In this document: positions 58,691 through 64,000 of the stretch, piece after piece
Position numbering within the stretch: position 1 is the first letter of the stretch
Layout: every line of letters begins with the position of its first letter
Source of the DNA: Agriotes lineatus
Lineage: Eukaryota; Arthropoda; Insecta; Coleoptera; Elateridae
Direction: 5' to 3'
Length of the DNA stretch: 64,000 bases
NCBI GenBank assembly: GCA_940337035.1
Contig: CALNHX010001045.1
Span: forward strand, 62,001-126,000
Position numbers and translations under genes: made by a program
The notes under the pieces: generated by a model
What the model was told of the DNA's origin: nothing
The model's database searches: none
What the model saw: only the letters and a program-made list of their open reading frames with translations

Positions 58691-58984
58691 AGCCTGTTTG
58701 TGTCTGATTTTTCATTGTTAATTTGGATTAATGACTGTAACCTATTATAGCTGAAAGTACGCGATTACGGTTTTGTTGATTGGGTGGATCGCTCGGTTTT
58801 GTTGTTGCCGCTTTTGATATGGACCAACGGTGCTTGCAAGGAAACTGAATTACTACGAGCTAAATAAAGCGGCTGGAGCCCAGCATTAAATAAAATTTAC
58901 TGCATAAGTGTTTGTCAGGGAGGTCCATCATGCTGATAGTGGAGGTGTCTTAATTAGAAGCAATGAAACGCAGTAGTCTTCTCC

Positions 58985-59045
58985 ACGTACATTTATTAAA
59001 AAGGCGACATGTTTCGAAGCCAAACTGGCTTCATCTTCAGGCCAA
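58985..59045 (-). repeat. Possible relic of a Penelope-type terminal repeat
   Basis: The minus strand has CTGAAGATGAAGCCAG then TTTGGCTTCGAAACATG: a hairpin between a CTGA..GATGA element and CGAAAC. It recalls degenerate hammerhead cores of Penelope-like terminal repeats. No coding remains adjoin it. Confidence 0.35.
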
Positions 59046-59049
59046 AATG

Positions 59050-60251
59050 ATCATTGGTTAAAAACAGGTGAAACCATATGTTCAAATTTTTAGGTTAAGT
59101 TGAGGTTAAGCGCTGAAGGCGAGGTAGTAATAAAAAATTCACAAAGAACACCACATTGGAGAAGAAAATTAATTCAATAACCAGTAAACTACGTTATAAA
59201 GATCGTTGTACTGGTTATTTCATCAAATTTAACAAATTAAAAAAACGGCAAGTAAAATAGCAACCATTCTCTAACGGAGAAGGCACTAGAATGAAAGTGT
59301 TTGTGTATAGCAGACTATTTGCATTTTGTTGTTTCGTTTTCATGTCATTTGCCAGAGAGGAACATAGCCAGCAGCTAGGTACTTCCCCGTTGTATTTGTG
59401 AGAAATTTCCATGCTTGCAGCCACGAGCTTAAGGTAATATGATACAAAAAACGTTTGCAGTTTGAGTGATAAGCGTTTTACGCAGGGTGTGGAGGATTTT
59501 ACGACCATTAAGAGATGTAATTAATAGGCAAATAAATATGTACGCAAATCGTGACGGCGGATTTAAATGCAGCATAGGCGTATAATAGTCATTTACTTTG
59601 GTGTTTTTTTAAATGTTGATTAAAGGTAATTGTATTTCAGATAGAGTTAGTTAGTACGGGAGTAGATTAAAAACTCCCGAAACGACTTGTGGTAAACACC
59701 CGAGACAGTGGAAAAAGTGTGAAGTGTGATACAACGTCTTATATTTCATAATTTGTTAGTATTGAAATTGTTTTCAGCAATCGGGTTGCAGCTAACCTTT
59801 ATAGTTTATAGTGGTTACCTATACTTCCTATCCACGAGTTGAAGCAAATTAAGAATTTCTTATGTACTGAGGTAGCTAGGCGAACAACAAGGGCAGGTAA
59901 TTTATGAAAATACTATGTTGTACGAGACGTCTTATCATAATTGAACTCCCACCGAAGGGGCTATGAAGAGCCTCATTTCATATCTCGAAGTAATGTTGTT
60001 GGTGACTATTGTTGTTGTTTATTCCACATTTATCCTTTGCCTTTTTACCTGTCTGGCGTTGTCATTGATGCCTTCTCACTCCTCCCTAAATCTCATACGT
60101 CATTCAAAGATACTTGAAATTTGCATAGAATTCTCAACGTACACCATTTTCAACAGCTCTCAAGCTTAAGTAAAATTTGAACGATCTAAACCTACAAACA
60201 GATGTTATCGCGTTGCTCTAAAATTTTACCACTCGCTCTCTCACCAAAATA
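59050..60251. other. No recognisable feature
   Basis: Short open frames only (for example 59215-59508 minus), without motifs. Presumed intron. Confidence 0.45.
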
Positions 60252-61399
60252 TACAGGGTGGGCAAATTTTGACGTTTTATTAGGGAATCTCGATAACTAT
60301 AGAAATTGTGGAAAAATACACCTTCATTCTCGATCTTGTTTTTCGAGAAAAGCTTAATGGCGCAAACCAAAATTGGCTATCGCCTTTTGTTTTCGAGTTA
60401 AAAATAAAAGTTCGATTTTCGACTATATCTTCCTTCTTTCTTAAATAAAAAAAAAGTAATTATTACGTTCTACAGGCACTTTTTATGAAAATGCAGTGGC
60501 GTAGTCGAATTTCAGTTATTTCATAAAGTTTTATTTTTCTTAAATAGTACTTACAGTTGGTTGTGACATCATGAGAAAGACGATTTTTCTCATTCCAATG
60601 ATATGTTGTAATGGTTCACTGTCCATAGAAATTCTGATTGCCTAATTAACTAGATGAATAAGGTCAACATGAGGACAGAATTAAATATTTTATATATTGA
60701 AATATAATCAATACTTTACATTAATAAGTGCACTGGATGTGAGCAGCAGTAACTAATAATTTGAGGGATAGAAGGGTTACATTCAGAGTTTCAGATATGA
60801 TAAATGTTCAGAAGGGCTAATGCAATTTAATTTGTAACTGACGGAGTTGAGCTTATTAATGTCAGACATAATGTGAATAGAATAATACAAAATGTTATGT
60901 AGCAAAAGTGTATAAGCCAGCAAAAGGCAGATTAGCTGAAAGGTAAACGAAACCGTGCTAGCAAAATAATGATTGCAAAGAGCAATGAAAATGGAAGGTA
61001 ACTGATCGAAAGACAGTTAGTGAGATGTTAAATAAACTCCAAGTGTATCAGTGCATTATAAACAAAAGTGAATTAAAAGCAGATCAAGTGTAGTAACAAT
61101 TATTCCAAGAAAAAGACAATATTAGTAGTTAGGTAAAGACATGACATCAAAACTGTAGTCCATAAGGTTAAACATGTTATTATCCTAATTTCCTTGATAA
61201 ACCTTTGAATATCTAGTTGCTAAGTGACCTGACTGTCATTTATTTTTAATAACAAAAGAAGCTTGACATTTTTTGGGGCCACATTGAGCTTCTCAATTAA
61301 ACACGTAAAATCACAAATAAAAAGGTTCTGAGGTATACCAATTGTGGTGAAAGTTATTCACTAGTGTCTTTTGCATTTGTGGGTATACTTTTCCAGGTG

Positions 61400-61860
61400 T
61401 TAAGAGGCCCAGGTAAAGCAGATAAGCCAGCAGAAGAATTCGTCCAAGTGCGATTGACTTTGGGGCACATTTCCTTATGCAAGCAGCTTCGCTCAGCAAC
61501 AATAGCGCCTGTTACGTGTAGCAAGGGCACGCAGGAAGCAGTACATGCCGAAATCCCAATCAGCAAGCAATTCACAAGTCCATAATTCCCGTGGCGTCAT
61601 TTGGGAAACGTAACCAGCGTCCAAGAGGTCTTCGATTAAGGTAGAATTTCACAGGGAAAGCGTTGCCATAGGTCCCATTACTTGAGCAAGTTCAGAGTGT
61701 CTACGAGGTGGAGAGCCATATTCCAGTGGTCCAGAGCCGTCCAATTTTCCGAAATTTAGGTAGCGTTCTTTGAAAATGGGGAATGACGCGGCATTTTTAA
61801 TTTTTTTGCCGGATATGAAACAAAAAGCTGTCGAGCGTTGGTTCGACCTCACAGTAAAAA
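61400..61860 (-). pseudogene. Unidentified coding-like relic
   Basis: The minus strand gives an open run ending KERYLNFGKLDGSGPLEYG and RRHSELAQVMGPMATL, a stop, then LIEDLLDAGYVSQMTPREL and CELLADWDFGMYCFLRAL. GC content is above the surroundings and residue content is protein-like across two long open pieces separated by one stop. I cannot name a family. It lies within the 60.25-63.73 kb element and could be cargo, a captured gene piece or an older insertion. Confidence 0.35.
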
Positions 61861-62220
61861 CAAAACGAGTTTAGCAGTTGCTACGTCACAGTATGAATAC
61901 TTAGCTGATGCGTATTTGCCATTTTGGTGGTTTTAAAATTCAATATACGCTGTTTTGTGTATTAGCAGACCATTGTGTTTGTTGAGTCAAATTTAGAGGT
62001 TAGCTAAATGTCAGATGAAATTGTGCATTTGCCCCAAATATTTGCGAGTATGGGTCATACAACAAGTTATTTGTCATACTAAGTTTTTCCTTAATTTTAA
62101 GAAGCCACTCCCATGAACCAAAATTGTGTCAGGTTCTTCGGAAGTAGCCGAATGTTTATTGCAAATAGGTAAAATAAGAAAAGGGTAATAAACCATTTAT
62201 TTGCCGTAATTATTCTTACA

Positions 62221-62496
62221 AGGCTACCTCGGTGGCTGAGTGGTTTTGTTGTCTGCTTAGCAACCAGGTGGGCATGGGTTCAAATCTGTCTGTAGCCGAG
62301 AAATTTCTCGGAGCGGCAGTGGATTTGAATCCATTAGTTAAGTTAGATGTAATTTGTTGTGTGTGTGGTATGTTTGCATGCGGGAGAGCGTAATGTAAGT
62401 CGCGTGCGGCGCATTACCTCTGTTGCACTTCCCGCGAGTATGAATGGTCCTCGACACCGAAAGGTAAAAGAGGCTATAGATTATGAATGAATGAAT
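62221..62496 (+). mobile_element. tRNA-derived SINE with target-site duplication
   Basis: 276 bp. The A box TGGCTGAGTGG is at 62233-62243 and the B box GGGTTCAAATC at 62276-62286, at tRNA spacing. The 3' end is a GAAT-rich tail (ATGAATGAATGAAT). The 14-bp flanks TAATTATTCTTACA (62207-62220) and TAATTATTATTACA (62497-62510) differ at one base. Pol III-transcribed retroposon moved by a LINE. Clean boxes and flanks indicate a young copy. Confidence 0.88.
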
Positions 62497-62862
62497 TAAT
62501 TATTATTACACTCTTTTAATGTGCCCTGAGTAGGACAGGTGATTTTCGATTGAAACTTGATAATTAGAAAGTGTAGTTTCCCTTGCCATTCATAAATAAC
62601 TATTTTATTTAAAAACCCCTATTTATTATTAGATGCGAGGAGGGCTATTACAATATATCGTGTAGTCCGATTTATTCATTTTCACTACATTACAGCAAAA
62701 ACAGTTTTCAAATAAATTTTTAATGTCTCTTCGTTTTCTAGTTGAAGGGTTTTGTCAATAGAATATACATGAGCAAACAAAATATCTGTCATTGCTTTGT
62801 TAAAATACCGACCACTTGCTTGGCAGAATTAATCACGTCTGATTGTTGCTTATAATGTTACA

Positions 62863-63525
62863 CAGTGTCCGTCATAAGTCATTTGGAAAATTGTGATATG
62901 ATTCATTTATCAGAAAATGTTATGCTTGATAAAAGTCTCTGCATGCTGAAAATGTACGAGCCAAAATTTAAATATCTCCTTTCGTATACCGAGGTTGGAA
63001 AATATGAAAATGACTCATGAATTAAGTACCCTTATTTTTCAAAATACAAAAAAGTGTCGAATCGTTCGTTACCTGTTTTTTTACTTTGGATTGAAAAATT
63101 AGATGTTTTAGCACTAATTTCGAGTAACGTAATTTTCTGGTAGCTAAGTAAGCGAAACTCATGTTCGAGAACACATACGTATCCTATCCGATAATAAATT
63201 TGAAGCGTAATACACAGATCGGTAAACACAGTGGAAATTGTTTTTTCAAAATAGGTAGCTGTAGTTCTATATTTTACATCATCTTTCAATTATAAACAAC
63301 TTTTATAAATAAGATTTTTATGTATTTTGAAATATAAGGGTACTTTATTCTTGAGCCACTTCCATATTTTCGAACATCACCCTTATACTAAAGCAGATAT
63401 TTAGGTTTTGGTAAGTGTATTTTTACTCCAAGATTCAGGAACTTTTATTAAGGATAACATTTTCTAATAAATTAATACGAGTAATGTAAAAATTCCATAT
63501 ATGTCCAAATTTATGACGGACACTG
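62863..63525. mobile_element. 663-bp inverted-repeat element
   Basis: The left end CAGTGTCCGTCATAAGTC is mirrored by CAGTGTCCGTCATAAATT read inward from 63525. The arms run about 190-210 bp (62863-63053 and 63316-63525), sharing GAAAATGTTATNCTT, AAATATCT and AAGTACCCTTAT lines. TA follows the right end; the left flank is slightly changed. Non-coding, nested in the 3.5-kb element. Confidence 0.75.
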
Positions 63526-64000
63526 TAAGCTATGTTATATATTAGAATGTATATCACCATAATGCTATAGTCAACTATGGATTCCATATAAAAATCCAAC
63601 CTTATATTATAACAATTTTTGGTTTGGGCCATTAAGTTTTTCTCAAAGAAGAGATCGAGGGTGGGGTTGCGTTTTTCCGAATCTTCTATAGGTATCGAGA
63701 TTCCTTATGAAAACATCGAAATTTTCTCACCCTATACACTGGCTTGCATTGTTTTAGTAATTAATGACCTATGAATGGCTCTATTTCTAAAAGACATCAA
63801 GCAAAACTTATGCTACGGTGAGTCAGTATGAATGTAACACTGTGCAATTGTAACACCTGTCACCATCGGTTTCTTAAGAAAGTTTTACTATTAGCTACAC
63901 TGTACATATTTGGTGTTCATGGTCAGCGACAACTCATGAAAAGTTTGTTATGTTAGTAACCGTCGCTGTTGATACGAGCTGGTGGATTTTTTGCGTTTTT

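Larger units (their letters stand above)
60254..63734. mobile_element. 3.5-kb mariner-like inverted-repeat element with nested insertions
   Basis: TA at 60252-60253 and 63735-63736. The left end CAGGGTGGGCAAATTTTGAC is mirrored, with decay, by TAGGGTGAGAAAATTTCGAT read inward from the right. Similarity continues for about 130 bp through GGAATCTCGATA, CTATAGAA, CTCGATCT and CTTAATGGC. The interior holds a SINE, a second inverted-repeat element and unassigned sequence. No transposase motif was recognised inside, so it is non-autonomous or badly eroded. Confidence 0.65.
57746..64000 (-). other. Inferred Dscam intron upstream of the exon
   Basis: Inference from the acceptor site at 57746 onward. 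No preceding Dscam exon was recognised up to the window end, so this intron is at least 6.2 kb. It contains a SINE, nested inverted-repeat elements and two unidentified coding-like relics, described separately. Confidence 0.5.

Overview
The window looks like a piece of an AT-rich insect nuclear genome. It has no bacterial-style gene packing, and it is full of eukaryotic transposable elements: LINEs, a Penelope-like element, hAT, mariner and P-like elements, Helitron-type repeats, MITEs and tRNA-derived SINEs. Only one host coding segment is recognisable. This is a 145-bp exon on the minus strand (57601-57745) with canonical splice sites, encoding half of an immunoglobulin domain that I recognise as arthropod Dscam. 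The simplest reading is that nearly the whole window is intron of a Dscam gene transcribed right to left. The insect order cannot be fixed from sequence alone. Layout, left to right. 1-3.8 kb: hairpin MITE and two neighbouring copies of a composite repeat that carries tRNA-like modules. 3.8-8.3 kb: a near full-length CR1/Jockey-type LINE on the minus strand. Its 1,330-codon frame has no frameshift and is broken only by three stop codons. 8276-8298 is an assembly gap. 10.2-13.3 kb: fold-back elements, one with a perfect 56-bp inverted repeat, and decayed LINE relics. 14.35-15.95 kb: a mariner-family element with two 543-bp inverted arms around the C-terminal part of a transposase. 18.8-23.8 kb: MITEs, a dead mariner, a Tc1-type MITE carrying its own insertion, and a further composite repeat. 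28-38 kb: a LINE relic, two related Helitron-like elements and hairpin repeats. 39.3-39.8 kb: a MITE inserted inside another copy of its own family. 41.6-43.6 kb: a LINE relic. 43.95-46.5 kb: a hAT transposon with an uninterrupted 614-residue transposase and well-matched terminal repeats, the only apparently intact transposase here. 48.9-52 kb: another composite repeat, a P-like fragment and hairpins. 52.7-56.9 kb: a 5'-truncated Penelope-like element headed by an inverted piece of its own terminal repeat. It is split by a 2.9-kb DNA transposon with an 8-bp target duplication and a transposase family I cannot place in a named superfamily. 57.6 kb: the Dscam exon. 58-64 kb: unidentified coding-like relics, a SINE with target-site duplication and nested long-inverted-repeat elements. 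The elements do not form a pathway. What they share is a history of repeated and nested insertion into a very large intron. The freshest parts appear to be the hAT element, the SINE at 62.2 kb, the LINE and the nested Tc1-type MITEs; the RTE-type LINE relics are far older.
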